NCBI GenBank assembly: GCA_038148895.1
Contig: JBBVGQ010000001.1
DNA from: Tamlana sp038148895
GTDB taxonomy: Bacteria; Bacteroidota; Bacteroidia; Flavobacteriales; Flavobacteriaceae
Reading direction: 5' to 3' (one strand)
DNA length: 64,000 nt
Each line of letters opens with the position of its first letter. Within the stretch, counting starts at the first letter, position 1. Shown piece by piece: positions 1 to 8,572 of this stretch. Made by a program: the position numbers and the translations under genes. Under the pieces are notes generated by a model. It made no database searches and was not told where the DNA came from. It was given only the letters and a program-made list of their open reading frames with translations.

Positions 1-336
1 TACAAGCCCACTATAAATCATGTTTCGGCTCATCCAGGTTGAATTGGCAGCACCATTATTTTTGGCATAAGCAACACCTTGGGCTTTTTTGTTTTTTATT
101 TCCAAAACAAAACCCATAACAAAATGAAATACAACACCAAAGATTAAAATGGGTTGCAAAGCCAATTGAACCAATGGATTTGTTCCCATAAAATGGGATA
201 GCTCATTAAATAATTCCTCGCTAAAAAGCGAGGTGATGTTTACTGCTAAATGTATAATTAAGAAAAACATAAGGAAGAATGCAGAAAGTGCCATTGCCAC
301 TTTTCTCCCTATCGAAGATTTAAAAAATCCGCTCAT
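1..336 (-). CDS. sdhC: Succinate dehydrogenase cytochrome b subunit (partial, N-terminal half)
   Basis: The gene runs off the left edge; the first 112 residues are visible, beginning MSGFFKSSIGRKVAMALSAF. The Bacteroidota b558-type SdhC has about 220 residues and five membrane helices, and anchors succinate dehydrogenase/fumarate reductase in the inner membrane while binding heme b and menaquinone. Two hydrophobic segments are visible (about residues 13-34 and 56-79). His29 and His71, inside them, are plausible heme ligands. The ATG at 334-336 lies 25 bases after a good TAnnTTTG promoter on the same strand. In this phylum sdhA and sdhB normally follow, which would place them beyond base 1; that is inference. 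Confidence 0.85.
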   Translation of the reverse strand, partial: MSGFFKSSIGRKVAMALSAFFLMFFLIIHLAVNITSLFSEELFNELSHFMGTNPLVQLALQPILIFGVVFHFVMGFVLEIKNKKAQGVAYAKNNGAANSTWMSRNMIYSGLV

Positions 337-360
337 TTTTGTAAAGTTAGTTATAATATG

Positions 361-368
361 CAAATGTA
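361..368 (-). promoter_or_regulatory. Predicted promoter -7 element for sdhC
   Basis: On the minus strand this reads TACATTTG, an exact match to the Bacteroidota -7 consensus TAnnTTTG. A TTG (389-391 on the plus strand read in reverse) lies 20 bases upstream, within the 17-23 spacing known for flavobacterial promoters. Transcription would start about 15 bases before the sdhC ATG. Confidence 0.6.
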
Positions 369-452
369 GTTTAGCAACGTGTTTTAGACAAGCTATAAAC
401 TGTTAGTTTTTACTATTTAGAATGGTTTTAAAGTAGGTTTTTGTTCAAAAAA

Positions 453-474
453 AAGCACACTATAAAGTGCGCTT
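453..474 (-). terminator. Rho-independent terminator of the metalloprotease gene
   Basis: On the minus strand a 9-bp stem AAGCGCACT / AGTGTGCTT (one G-U pair) with a 4-base loop is followed by an eight-base run of T. It lies 23 bases past the stop codon of the protease gene that ends at 497. Confidence 0.8.
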
Positions 475-496
475 ATCCTAAATATCCTAATATTGT

Positions 497-2269
497 TTAT
501 TCAACCAATATTTTCTTACTTACCATGGCATTTCCAGAAAAAATATTTATGAAATAAATACCTTTTGAAATAGTGCTTACATCAATTACCTTGATTCTTG
601 GCGCATTCGCCATATCTATACTTAAGATGGCTCTCCCTGCAATATCAAACAACATTGCTTTCTCCAAATTAAAAGCAGATCCATTTTCAATATACAACAT
701 GCCTCTCGCAGGGTTTGGGTAAATATTAATTTCATTGGCTATGACTTCTTGTGTTACAATACCTAACGAACAACTGCCTGAGTAATCCGTCATCATAGTT
801 TGTCCGCACATCTGGGACGTAGTACTAAAATTTTGAATGATCCCTGCCGCCGTGGCATTATCACTATTCAAAAATCTTAAATCTTCACCAGCTGCAATAG
901 AAAAATGCATAACATCTCCAGTGTCATCAATAACATGACCCAATTGATGGCCATGACCCAATTCATGAAGGGCTACCGTTTCAAAATCAAAAGCCAAACC
1001 AGTTGGATCTGGGCCGTAATTCCACTCAGTATCATTATCAAAAATAACATCCAACTCGGTAACCAAATCCCTTGTATCACCACAAGACCCTGTTGTTGTC
1101 CTGCACTGACCCAGCACTCCATCCTCAAGTGGGTTTGTTGCATCATCAAATGCTATGACATTTGTATCATCGATAACACCTTCTTTGATGGTTGTTGCTG
1201 AGCCTAAAACCCAATTTATCTTAGTTTCACAACGCCAGGTTTCCATAGCTCTTAAAAAAGACTCTTTTGCTGCTGTATTGGCATCAAACTCCGTATGCAT
1301 TTGCCAAGTCATTCCTGTACCTTGCGTTCCGAAATGTTGTGGCAAAATAGCGACACCCGCCCTATTATAATTTAGAAGAGCATATGAAACGACCAAGATT
1401 TCGGTTGAAACAATTGAGGCAGAAGTGTTATCAGTGACTCTAATGTTGCCCGTACCAGCTTCTGTAGGTACTTCAACCACAATGGTACCATCATCCCAAG
1501 ACAAAATTTGGGAAGTCAGTGCCTCAACAAAACTTGCTCCTCCGTCATCTGCATTTTCAAATTCAACTTTCCCTGGATTAGCACCAAAACCAGAACCTGT
1601 TATTGTTATAGTATCTCCATTTCCTGCCGTAACAGTTAAAGGCTCAACTCCTGTAATAGCAGGTGCTAAAGCTCCACTACTCTTATCTGCTAACAATGCT
1701 GACTTAGCAGCGACGTCAAACGAAACCAATTCTTTATATGGTTCTTTTGTAATCGCCGTAATTTGATTATACAAATTATTAGAAATGTTCTTACTCTTCT
1801 TAAAAGGGTTAGTGGCTACGTTGTTCAACAAATCATATTTATAAAATCCTTGTAAAGAACTGTAAGCCTTATATTTTTTCAAACTGGATTTAGCATGAGA
1901 TGCTAATGCAATATTATTATCATAAAGCGTAAACACACCCGTGTCATTTATATTCAACTTTAAACTTGGTGTTATTGTTTGTGTAATAGACTCAATAGTG
2001 CCTCCTGGTGTAACAATTTCTATCTGTAAATTTGATTTTCCTTTAAAAGACTTGTAAACCTCAATGGTGTTTATGGTAAGTATTCTGTTTTGTTCCGCAT
2101 TCCAAACAGATCTTTTTGCTACAACTTTTCCCTCAACAACCAAACTCGATTTATTAATTTGCCTTTCTAAAGACACTTCTTTCAAGACCCCTTGGGCATA
2201 AACTGTATTTTCAACCAAAACGAATGAAGCAAATACAGTAAATAATTTGAACAGCACTTTCCCTCTCAT
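497..2269 (-). CDS. Secreted metzincin-like metalloprotease with IPT/TIG domain and type IX sorting domain
   Basis: This 590-residue protein has a signal peptide (residues 1-25, cleavage after VYAQ), an unassigned N-terminal region, and an IPT/TIG immunoglobulin-like domain at about 203-293. A zinc-peptidase domain follows at about 300-500, and a C-terminal type IX secretion sorting domain (about 513-590, starting INIYPNPARG and ending KKILVE). The zinc motif is HELGHGHQLGH, with His435, Glu436, His439 and His445. The third His has metzincin spacing, but Gln442 stands where HExxHxxGxxH has Gly. Met454 in GDVMHF is a candidate Met-turn. The protein is expected to be exported through the type IX system and cleaved at the tail. 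Its substrate is unknown. It is transcribed alone and ends in a terminator. Confidence 0.85.
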   Translation of the reverse strand: MRGKVLFKLFTVFASFVLVENTVYAQGVLKEVSLERQINKSSLVVEGKVVAKRSVWNAEQNRILTINTIEVYKSFKGKSNLQIEIVTPGGTIESITQTITPSLKLNINDTGVFTLYDNNIALASHAKSSLKKYKAYSSLQGFYKYDLLNNVATNPFKKSKNISNNLYNQITAITKEPYKELVSFDVAAKSALLADKSSGALAPAITGVEPLTVTAGNGDTITITGSGFGANPGKVEFENADDGGASFVEALTSQILSWDDGTIVVEVPTEAGTGNIRVTDNTSASIVSTEILVVSYALLNYNRAGVAILPQHFGTQGTGMTWQMHTEFDANTAAKESFLRAMETWRCETKINWVLGSATTIKEGVIDDTNVIAFDDATNPLEDGVLGQCRTTTGSCGDTRDLVTELDVIFDNDTEWNYGPDPTGLAFDFETVALHELGHGHQLGHVIDDTGDVMHFSIAAGEDLRFLNSDNATAAGIIQNFSTTSQMCGQTMMTDYSGSCSLGIVTQEVIANEINIYPNPARGMLYIENGSAFNLEKAMLFDIAGRAILSIDMANAPRIKVIDVSTISKGIYFINIFSGNAMVSKKILVE

Positions 2270-2380
2270 GATTTAACAGACTTTGTATTAGAAGATTATC
2301 AAATATAATGAAATATGCTTAAGATTTGTTTAATTTTGCTTTAATAAATTATGGAATAACACAAAAAACAAGATTTTTCG

Positions 2381-3673
2381 ATGAAGTACGTACCAATAGA
2401 TAAATCGCTTTTCGCAAAAAACAGAAAAAAATTCATAGCTCACATGCAAGCCAATAGTTTGGCAATTTTTAATTCAAATGACATCTACCCAATTAGTGCT
2501 GACAGCACCATGCCCTTTGAGCAGCACCGTGATATTTTTTATTTAAGTGGTGTTGACCAAGAAGAAAGCGTATTGGTTTTGTTTCCAGATTGCCCAAAAG
2601 AAAAACACAGGGAAATATTGTTTCTAAAAGAAACCAACGAGCATATTGCCATTTGGGAAGGCGAAAAATTAACCAAAGAAAAAGCATTTGAAACCAGTGG
2701 AATCAAAACAGTTTATTGGCTGCAAGACATGGAGAAAATTCTCTTTGAAATAATGACACAATGCGATACTGTTTACATAAATACCAATGAGCATTACAGA
2801 GCAAATGTAGAAGTTGAAACCCGAGAGGCCAGATTCACAAAATGGTTAAAAGAAAAATATCCGGCGCACCGCGTGGCTAAGAGCAATCCAATTTTGCAAC
2901 GCTTGAGATCAGTAAAAGAGGATATTGAAATTGAACTTATGCAGAAAGCGTGTGACATTACCGAAAAAGGATTCCGTCGTGTTTTAAACTTTGTTAAGCC
3001 AAACGTTTGGGAATACGAAATTGAGGCTGAGTTCGTGCACGAGTTTTTGCGAAATCGCTCAAAAGGATTTGCCTATACACCAATAATAGCTTCAGGAAAT
3101 AATGCCAACGTGCTACACTATGTTGAAAACAACCAGCAGTGCAAGGCGGGCGACTTAATTCTGTTTGACGTAGCTGCCGAATATGCCAACTATTCAAGTG
3201 ATTTAAGTAGAACTATCCCTGTTTCTGGCAGGTATTCCGAAAGGCAAAAAGCGGTTTACAACGCCGTATTAAGAGTGAAAAATGAAGCCACAAAAATGCT
3301 GGTTCCTGGAACCCTTTGGGCCGACTACCATATTGAAGTAGGCAAAATTATGACCAGTGAACTTTTAGGCCTTGGACTTTTGGATAAAGCCGATGTAAAA
3401 AATGAAAATCCAGATTGGCCAGCCTATAAAAAATACTTCATGCACGGCACATCACACCATATTGGCCTGGACACCCATGACTATGGCATTTTAACAGAAC
3501 CCATGAGAGCCAACATGATTTTCACGGTTGAACCCGGAATTTATATTCCTGAGGAAGGTTTTGGCATAAGGCTCGAAGACGATGTTGTCATTCAAAAATC
3601 GGGAGAGCCATTTAACCTGATGCGAAACATACCCATTGAAGCAGAAGAAATTGAAGATATCATGAATTCATAG
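2381..3673 (+). CDS. pepP: Xaa-Pro aminopeptidase (aminopeptidase P, M24B)
   Basis: This cytosolic metallopeptidase removes an N-terminal residue that precedes proline. The 430 residues match the family length: an N-terminal aminopeptidase P domain (about 5-140) and a pita-bread catalytic domain (about 180-425). The five dinuclear-metal ligands can be placed at Asp263 and Asp274 (in FDVAAEYANYSSDLSR), His359 (in HGTSHHIGLDTHD), Glu384 (in VEPG) and Glu399 (in RLEDD). No signal peptide is visible. It stands alone between the divergent protease and the convergent aspartokinase, with a shared terminator hairpin just after its stop. Confidence 0.95.
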   Translation: MKYVPIDKSLFAKNRKKFIAHMQANSLAIFNSNDIYPISADSTMPFEQHRDIFYLSGVDQEESVLVLFPDCPKEKHREILFLKETNEHIAIWEGEKLTKEKAFETSGIKTVYWLQDMEKILFEIMTQCDTVYINTNEHYRANVEVETREARFTKWLKEKYPAHRVAKSNPILQRLRSVKEDIEIELMQKACDITEKGFRRVLNFVKPNVWEYEIEAEFVHEFLRNRSKGFAYTPIIASGNNANVLHYVENNQQCKAGDLILFDVAAEYANYSSDLSRTIPVSGRYSERQKAVYNAVLRVKNEATKMLVPGTLWADYHIEVGKIMTSELLGLGLLDKADVKNENPDWPAYKKYFMHGTSHHIGLDTHDYGILTEPMRANMIFTVEPGIYIPEEGFGIRLEDDVVIQKSGEPFNLMRNIPIEAEEIEDIMNS

Positions 3674-3680
3674 AAATAAA

Positions 3681-3706
3681 AAAGGGTCGTTTAAAACGAC
3701 CCTTTT
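3681..3706. terminator. Bidirectional terminator between pepP and aspartokinase
   Basis: A near-perfect hairpin with arms AAAGGGTCGTTT and AAACGACCCTTT and almost no loop lies between two convergent stop codons. It has A-rich sequence before it and T-rich sequence after it, so it can serve both genes. Confidence 0.85.
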
Positions 3707-3730
3707 CGCTATCAATACTAATATTGTAAT

Positions 3731-5059
3731 TTATAGAGTGACTAATTCAAATAAATAATCGTTTAGTTTTTGTAGCGTATTAATTTTATCTTTTGAATCT
3801 ATCAATAATGATATATTGTTTTTGCTTCCACCATAAGAAATCATCCTAATTTTTACATCTTGTAAAATTTGAAACAATTTGTAAGTATCTTGATGGTTTA
3901 CAACAGAGTGGCCAACCAAACAAACAATGCTTTGGTTTTTATCAACTTCAATAGTTGCAATTTTTTCAAGTTCGAGCAAAATTTTATTTAAATTTCTGTC
4001 ATCATCAATTGTTAAAGAAACAGCCACCTCAGAAGTGGTAATCATATCAATTGATGTTTTATGGACCTCAAAAATTTCAAAAACTTTCTTCAAGAAACCA
4101 TGGGCTTGCAACATACGAGCTGATTTTATTTTGATAGCCGTAATGCCATCTTTAGCAGCTATGGCTTTGATGCCATTTTCAGTAGTTTCACTAGAGATTA
4201 ATGTGCCGTGGGCTTCTGGATTCATCGTGTTTTTTAATCGCACAGGAATATGATCCTCTCTTACAGGAGTAACCGTTTGTGGGTGTAATATTTTTGCACC
4301 AAAGTATGCCAACTCGGCCGCTTCATCAAATGATAGATTTGAAATAGGCTTCGTGTTTTCAACATATCTTGGATCATTGTTGTGCATTCCATCAATATCA
4401 GTCCAAATCTGCACTTCTTCAGCTTTTATTGCAGCACCAATAATTGTTGCCGTATAATCACTGCCTCCACGTTGCAGATTTGAAATCTCGTCTTGGTCAT
4501 CCAAGCAAATAAACCCTTGGGTAATGTAAATTTCTGAATCCTCAGTATTATCATAAACAACTTTAAACTTTTCCTTAATCGAATCCAAAGCAGGTTCTTT
4601 GAACGCATCAATTCTCATAAAATCCAATGCTGGAAGTAATGCAGAGCTAATTCCTTCTTGTTTCAAAAAGCTATTGAACATATAGGTTGAAAGGAGCTCA
4701 CCTTGTGCAACTATAAGGTTTTCTAAAGTTTGTGAAAATGACTTATAAGTACTTTCCACCAACAAATCAAAAACGTTAGAAACATAAGCCCTTACATCCT
4801 TGTTAAGATTGGCGTTGCTAAGCAAGTTATCGATAGTAGAAAAATAACTTTCATGAAGTTTATTGATTTTCTCAATTGCCTCATTGGGGTTTCCGTCATT
4901 AATATCTTGGGCTATGGCAACAAGTTGGTTTGTTGTACCAGACATAGCCGAAAGCACCACAATCTTCTTTTCACCATCATTAATAATGTTCTTAACATTG
5001 TTCATGTTTTCAACTGACCCAACCGATGTTCCACCAAACTTTAATACTTTCATTTCCAT
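3731..5059 (-). CDS. lysC: Aspartate kinase (monofunctional, lysine/threonine-sensitive type)
   Basis: This enzyme phosphorylates L-aspartate, the first step toward lysine (diaminopimelate), methionine and threonine. The protein starts MEMKVLKFGGTSVGS, where KFGGTS is the family nucleotide-binding signature, and continues through the amino-acid kinase domain to about residue 285. Two ACT domains follow (about 300-365 and 370-442). About 442 residues fits monofunctional aspartokinases, and no homoserine dehydrogenase domain is fused. The reading frame stays open to a TTG at 5074, but the ATG at 5059, or the one two codons later at 5053, gives the normal N-terminus. It is divergent from an ACT-like gene at 5168. 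Confidence 0.92.
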   Translation of the reverse strand: MEMKVLKFGGTSVGSVENMNNVKNIINDGEKKIVVLSAMSGTTNQLVAIAQDINDGNPNEAIEKINKLHESYFSTIDNLLSNANLNKDVRAYVSNVFDLLVESTYKSFSQTLENLIVAQGELLSTYMFNSFLKQEGISSALLPALDFMRIDAFKEPALDSIKEKFKVVYDNTEDSEIYITQGFICLDDQDEISNLQRGGSDYTATIIGAAIKAEEVQIWTDIDGMHNNDPRYVENTKPISNLSFDEAAELAYFGAKILHPQTVTPVREDHIPVRLKNTMNPEAHGTLISSETTENGIKAIAAKDGITAIKIKSARMLQAHGFLKKVFEIFEVHKTSIDMITTSEVAVSLTIDDDRNLNKILLELEKIATIEVDKNQSIVCLVGHSVVNHQDTYKLFQILQDVKIRMISYGGSKNNISLLIDSKDKINTLQKLNDYLFELVTL

Positions 5060-5071
5060 TAATTTGAGCGA

Positions 5072-5079
5072 CAAAAGTA
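5072..5079 (-). promoter_or_regulatory. Possible -7 element for aspartokinase
   Basis: On the minus strand it reads TACTTTTG, matching TAnnTTTG, and ends 12 bases before the ATG at 5059. No TTG is seen at the proper upstream distance, so the support is partial. It also argues against the upstream TTG start, which would lie inside it. Confidence 0.4.
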
Positions 5080-5167
5080 TTATTCATTTTCATAACGACT
5101 ATGTTTATTAAAAAAAATGTTTATTTTTACACAGAATGTTAAATAATTAACATATAATATTTAGGAA

Positions 5168-5824
5168 ATGAAAACCGTATCGAATTGTGTTGAAGATATT
5201 TTGATTGCCCAACCATATTTGGAAGAAGCACTCTCTAGAAACATTATAAACTTTAGCGCATTGGCCATTGAGCTTACAGAGCCCATAAGTAAGATGCTTA
5301 AAAAGGATGTAAAACCTGGAGCTATTATGATGGCTTTAAGGCGCTATAACCCACCGGTGGCTTTGTCGAATTCCATTAAAATGAAAAAGGTTATCCAAAA
5401 TTTGGGAGATATAACGGTGCGCTCGAATTTAACGGATTTTACAGTGAAAAATTCTGAAACCATAATAGATAATCATGCCAAAATTTTAGAACGGATTAAC
5501 CAAGAGTCTAAACTGTTTTACACGTTTACACGGGGCATTCATGAAAGCAATATTATTGTTTCCAGCAGCATAAATGACTTTATTAAAGAAGCCTTGAATA
5601 ACGAAAAATTGTTGGCCATGCAAGACGGCTTATCTGCCATTAGCATTAACCTCCCACAAGACAACTCTAAAATTGCTGGTTTGTATTACCATTTCTTTAA
5701 GCGTTTGGCGTGGGAAGGCGTTGTACTTTATGAGGTTCTTTCTACAACCAACGAATTCACTATTTTGGTTGAAGATGAGTTTGTTGACAAAGCTTTTGCC
5801 GCCATAAAAAAGGTGAAATCTTAG
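5168..5824 (+). CDS. ACT-like protein of unknown function, divergent from aspartokinase
   Basis: I do not recognise a named family for this 218-residue soluble protein. The last 60 residues (about 155-215) have the beta-alpha-beta-beta-alpha order of an ACT domain: strand AISINLP, a helix through HFFKRLAWEG, strand VVLYEVLSTTN, strand EFTILVED, then helix VDKAFAAIKK. The N-terminal half is mostly helical, with a short hydrophobic start. No catalytic domain is visible. The gene is divergent from aspartokinase across a gap of about 108 bases, which suggests a regulatory or amino-acid-sensing role linked to the aspartate pathway. That is inference from context and fold only. Confidence 0.6.
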   Translation: MKTVSNCVEDILIAQPYLEEALSRNIINFSALAIELTEPISKMLKKDVKPGAIMMALRRYNPPVALSNSIKMKKVIQNLGDITVRSNLTDFTVKNSETIIDNHAKILERINQESKLFYTFTRGIHESNIIVSSSINDFIKEALNNEKLLAMQDGLSAISINLPQDNSKIAGLYYHFFKRLAWEGVVLYEVLSTTNEFTILVEDEFVDKAFAAIKKVKS

Positions 5825-5844
5825 TTTTTTAGGTACTTTGATTT

Positions 5845-5852
5845 TATCTTTG
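5845..5852 (+). promoter_or_regulatory. Possible -7 element for the alpha/beta hydrolase
   Basis: The sequence TATCTTTG matches TAnnTTTG and lies 17 bases before the ATG at 5870. No TTG is present at 17-23 bases upstream, so this is a weak call. The hydrolase may instead be read through from 5168. Confidence 0.35.
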
Positions 5853-5869
5853 TCGCAGATAAATTGCCC

Positions 5870-6649
5870 ATGGTTTTAGAATACAAAGGCACCAACATTT
5901 TTTATACCGATGCAGGCAAAGGTGAAGCTGTAGTTTTACTGCACGGCTTTTTGGAAAACTCATCTATGTGGGAACCTTTCATCTCAACGCTCACCAAAAA
6001 CAACAGAGTCATTTGTATTGATTTATTGGGCCATGGAAAAACCGGGTGTTTGGATTATGTACACACCATGGAACTCATGGCAGAGGCCGTAGAAGCTGTT
6101 CTCAAAAAACAAAAAATTAGACGCTCCATTCTTGTTGGGCACTCCATGGGTGGTTACGTTTCCCTAGCATTTGCCGAGAGAAACCCAGATGCGGTAAAAG
6201 GATTATGCCTCATGAATTCTACCGCTAGAGCCGATACTTCAGAAAAAAAATTGAACAGAGACCGTGGCATTTTAGCCGTAAAGCATAACCATAAAACGTT
6301 TATCCGTATGGCCATAACAAATCTCTTTAGGCCAAAAAATAGAACTCTATTTTCACCAGAAATTAAAAAGGTTATCCAAGAGGCTCAAAAAACGCCTCTA
6401 CAGGGTATTATAGCAGCTTTGGAAGGTATGAAAATTAGAGTGGATAGAGAGGCTCTTCTACATTTTACCCCATTTAAAAAAATGCTCATTATTAGCAAAA
6501 AAGATCCCGCTTTGGATTACGATTCACTTATTGCACAAACAAAAGATACTCAAGTTGAAGTGGCGGAATTTCCAGATGGGCACATGAGTCATATTGAAAA
6601 TAAAGATGAATTCCTACATATAATTATGCATTTCATCGAAAATATTTAA
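5870..6649 (+). CDS. Alpha/beta-fold hydrolase
   Basis: This 259-residue cytosolic alpha/beta hydrolase carries the HGF oxyanion motif (residues 25-27) and the nucleophile elbow GHSMGG with Ser92. A C-terminal His lies in DGHMSHIEN, and a likely acid Asp sits in the KKDPALD segment before it. The substrate cannot be told from sequence; it resembles generic esterases and hydrolases of the MhpC/BioH type. The frame is open to a TTG at 5864, but the ATG at 5870 is the better start. It follows the ACT-like gene by 45 bases. Confidence 0.85.
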   Translation: MVLEYKGTNIFYTDAGKGEAVVLLHGFLENSSMWEPFISTLTKNNRVICIDLLGHGKTGCLDYVHTMELMAEAVEAVLKKQKIRRSILVGHSMGGYVSLAFAERNPDAVKGLCLMNSTARADTSEKKLNRDRGILAVKHNHKTFIRMAITNLFRPKNRTLFSPEIKKVIQEAQKTPLQGIIAALEGMKIRVDREALLHFTPFKKMLIISKKDPALDYDSLIAQTKDTQVEVAEFPDGHMSHIENKDEFLHIIMHFIENI

Positions 6650-6707
6650 TGTTTTATCGATTATTTCGTTTTATTTTTTAAATTTAAAGTCCCTAAACAC
6701 TAAAATC

Positions 6708-6974
6708 ATGAAAAATTCTACTTCTAAACCTACTTTAATTCCTAGAATGTACTGCAATCTTTTTGGTCATGATTATCAAGTTACTAAAAAAGTAACTTAC
6801 CATGTTAAGGAGTATACCTGCAGACATTGCAAAAAGGAACTGACCACCAACAGCAATGGTAAATTAATAGAGCTTACTCCCAAATTTAAGGAAATCAATG
6901 CCATTTTAGAACGCATACACCTCTCTAGGACTGAACGTTTAAAGAAGAAATCGCTCGTTTCATCGATTTACTAA
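6708..6974 (+). CDS. Metal-binding miniprotein A (tandem paralogue)
   Basis: This 88-residue basic protein has the ligand-like pattern C-x3-FGHD ... TYHVKEY-x-C-x2-C, that is one Cys and His pair, another His, and a CxxC knuckle, as expected for a small zinc ribbon. The rest is the conserved stretch TTNSNGKL-x-ELTPKFKEIN. The layout recalls the short phage-associated proteins that begin C-x2-FGH and end in CxxC (DUF1660-like), but I cannot assign it with confidence. A close paralogue follows at 7051. No signal peptide or membrane segment is visible. Function unknown. Confidence 0.7.
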   Translation: MKNSTSKPTLIPRMYCNLFGHDYQVTKKVTYHVKEYTCRHCKKELTTNSNGKLIELTPKFKEINAILERIHLSRTERLKKKSLVSSIY

Positions 6975-7050
6975 CCACTTATTAACAATTTTTCAGCACT
7001 TTTTAATACTTTCAAGCTCTCTCTCAAAACGTAATTAATATGTGCAAAAC

Positions 7051-7308
7051 ATGAGAAGCATCCATTGTAAAGTATTTGGACATGACATTAAGGAAACCAA
7101 ACAAGTAACCTATCATGTTAGAGAATATAAATGTAAAAATTGTAACAAAGAATTTACCACAAACAGCAACGGTCGATTAACCGAACTTACTCCAAAATTT
7201 AAAGAAATAAACGAGGTTTTAGAACGCGTTCACAACAAACGAATTCTTAGGGCAATTAACAAACAAACCACGTTCAAGCAAGACCATCTGCTCGTCTTTA
7301 GTCATTAA
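7051..7308 (+). CDS. Metal-binding miniprotein B (tandem paralogue)
   Basis: This 85-residue protein shares with the gene just upstream the core C-x2-FGHD, K-x-VTYHV-x-EY, C-x2-C, TTNSNG and ELTPKFKEIN-x2-LER-x-H. Roughly 60 percent of aligned core positions look identical by eye. The two arose by tandem duplication, and their C-terminal tails have diverged. The frame is open to a GTG at 7042; the ATG at 7051 is chosen because it starts just before the conserved core. Its last 11 bases overlap the end of thiL on the other strand. Function unknown. Confidence 0.7.
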   Translation: MRSIHCKVFGHDIKETKQVTYHVREYKCKNCNKEFTTNSNGRLTELTPKFKEINEVLERVHNKRILRAINKQTTFKQDHLLVFSH

Positions 7309-8344
7309 AATTTTTCCAACCTTGAGCCTTCAGCGGAATTTTAGTATCTGCTCGAGTAACTAAGTGCGCACCTTCAGTGGCTTCCTTCATATAGCCTATG
7401 ACCGTTAAATTGGGATTAGCCTTTATTTTTGGGAAATCGGCCTGAGAAATGGTAAATAATAATTCGTAATCCTCTCCTCCATTTAATGCCACCGTTGTAC
7501 TGTCTATATTAAACTCTTCGCATGTTGAGATAACTTGCGGATCTAACGGAATTTTTTCTTCATACAAATCGCAACCTACCTTGCTATGTTTGCACAAATG
7601 CATAATTTCGGAAGACAGACCATCACTAATATCAATCATAGATGTTGGCTTAACCTTGAGGTCTTCGAGCAATTTTATAATATCCTTTCTCGCCTCAGGC
7701 TTTAACTGTCGCTCTATTATATAGGTGTACAGTTCTAAATCCGGTTGATTTTGCGGATTAACTTTATATACCTCCTTTTCACGCTCTAGAACCTGTAAAC
7801 CCATGTAGGCCGCACCCAAATCTCCAGTAACGACCAGTAGGTCATTTGGTTTTGCACCACTTCTGTATGTTTCATTTTGAGGAACCACCTCTCCAATGGC
7901 TGTTACAGAAATTAACATCCCACTTGTTGAGCTTGTGGTGTCTCCACCAACAACATCGACACCATAAATTGAGGCTGCAGTTTCCATGCCGGCATACAGT
8001 TCTTCCAAAGCTTCTAATGGGAATCTATTGGAAACAGCGATTGAAACCGTAACTTGGGTAGCCTGAGCATTCATGGCATAAACATCTGATAAGTTAACGA
8101 TAATCGCCTTGTAACCTAAGTGTTTTAATGGCATGTAACTTAAATCAAAATGGACTCCCTCAACAAGTAAATCCGTCGTAACTACAATATTTTTGTCTTT
8201 AAAATTTAAAACGGCGGCATCATCTCCAACTCCTTTTAAAGTGGATTTTCGCTTTATTTTAAAATTTTTAGTCAAGTGGTCTATCAGTCCAAATTCCCCT
8301 ATATCACTTAATTTCGTTCGTTGTTGATTCTTATCTTCTATCAT
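7298..8344 (-). CDS. thiL: Thiamine-monophosphate kinase
   Basis: ThiL phosphorylates thiamine monophosphate to the active cofactor thiamine diphosphate in the cytosol. The 348 residues fit the family (about 320-350). The hallmark Asp-rich metal and ATP motif GVGDDAAVL is near residue 40, TTDLLVEGVHFD follows, then VGGDTTSS, and MIDISDGLSSE and LNGGEDYELLFT lie in the C-terminal half. This order is that of the PurM-like superfamily. No TPP riboswitch and no other thi gene is nearby. It is monocistronic and convergent with the miniprotein genes. Confidence 0.95.
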   Translation of the reverse strand: MIEDKNQQRTKLSDIGEFGLIDHLTKNFKIKRKSTLKGVGDDAAVLNFKDKNIVVTTDLLVEGVHFDLSYMPLKHLGYKAIIVNLSDVYAMNAQATQVTVSIAVSNRFPLEALEELYAGMETAASIYGVDVVGGDTTSSTSGMLISVTAIGEVVPQNETYRSGAKPNDLLVVTGDLGAAYMGLQVLEREKEVYKVNPQNQPDLELYTYIIERQLKPEARKDIIKLLEDLKVKPTSMIDISDGLSSEIMHLCKHSKVGCDLYEEKIPLDPQVISTCEEFNIDSTTVALNGGEDYELLFTISQADFPKIKANPNLTVIGYMKEATEGAHLVTRADTKIPLKAQGWKNFND

Positions 8345-8559
8345 AGGGCAAAAATAAGAAGCTAATTTTGTTTTTAACTCTTTATGAACAAAAATTAGTC
8401 AGGTCACTTAAATGATTTTGCATTATAAAACTTCATTTAGTCATCGTCATTGACGGCATTCGTCATCCACAAACCAAGCTTCGCCAATGTATAAGGAAAA
8501 GCTATAAAACTATATGCTAATATAATGTTAGGAAATGCTGTTATCCATGACTTATATTG

Positions 8560-8567
8560 TATATTTG
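8560..8567 (+). promoter_or_regulatory. Predicted -7 element of the suf operon
   Basis: The sequence TATATTTG matches TAnnTTTG exactly and is followed by GTAC. A clean TTG is missing at the -33 position (a CTG lies at 8538-8540). Transcription would start about 60 bases before sufA, leaving a leader that contains the dyads at 8573-8619. Confidence 0.55.
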
Positions 8568-8572
8568 TACCC

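Noticed and set aside
1425..1766. A 113-codon plus-strand open frame opposite the IPT/TIG domain of the protease
   Set aside because: The minus-strand protein carries a recognisable signal peptide, IPT domain and sorting domain, so this is a shadow.
8345..8559. Possible degenerate repeat in the thiL-sufA gap (around 8440-8480)
   Set aside because: The GTCAT repeats there (GTCATCGTCATTGAC and CGTCATCC) are short and have no matching copy elsewhere in the window that I could find.
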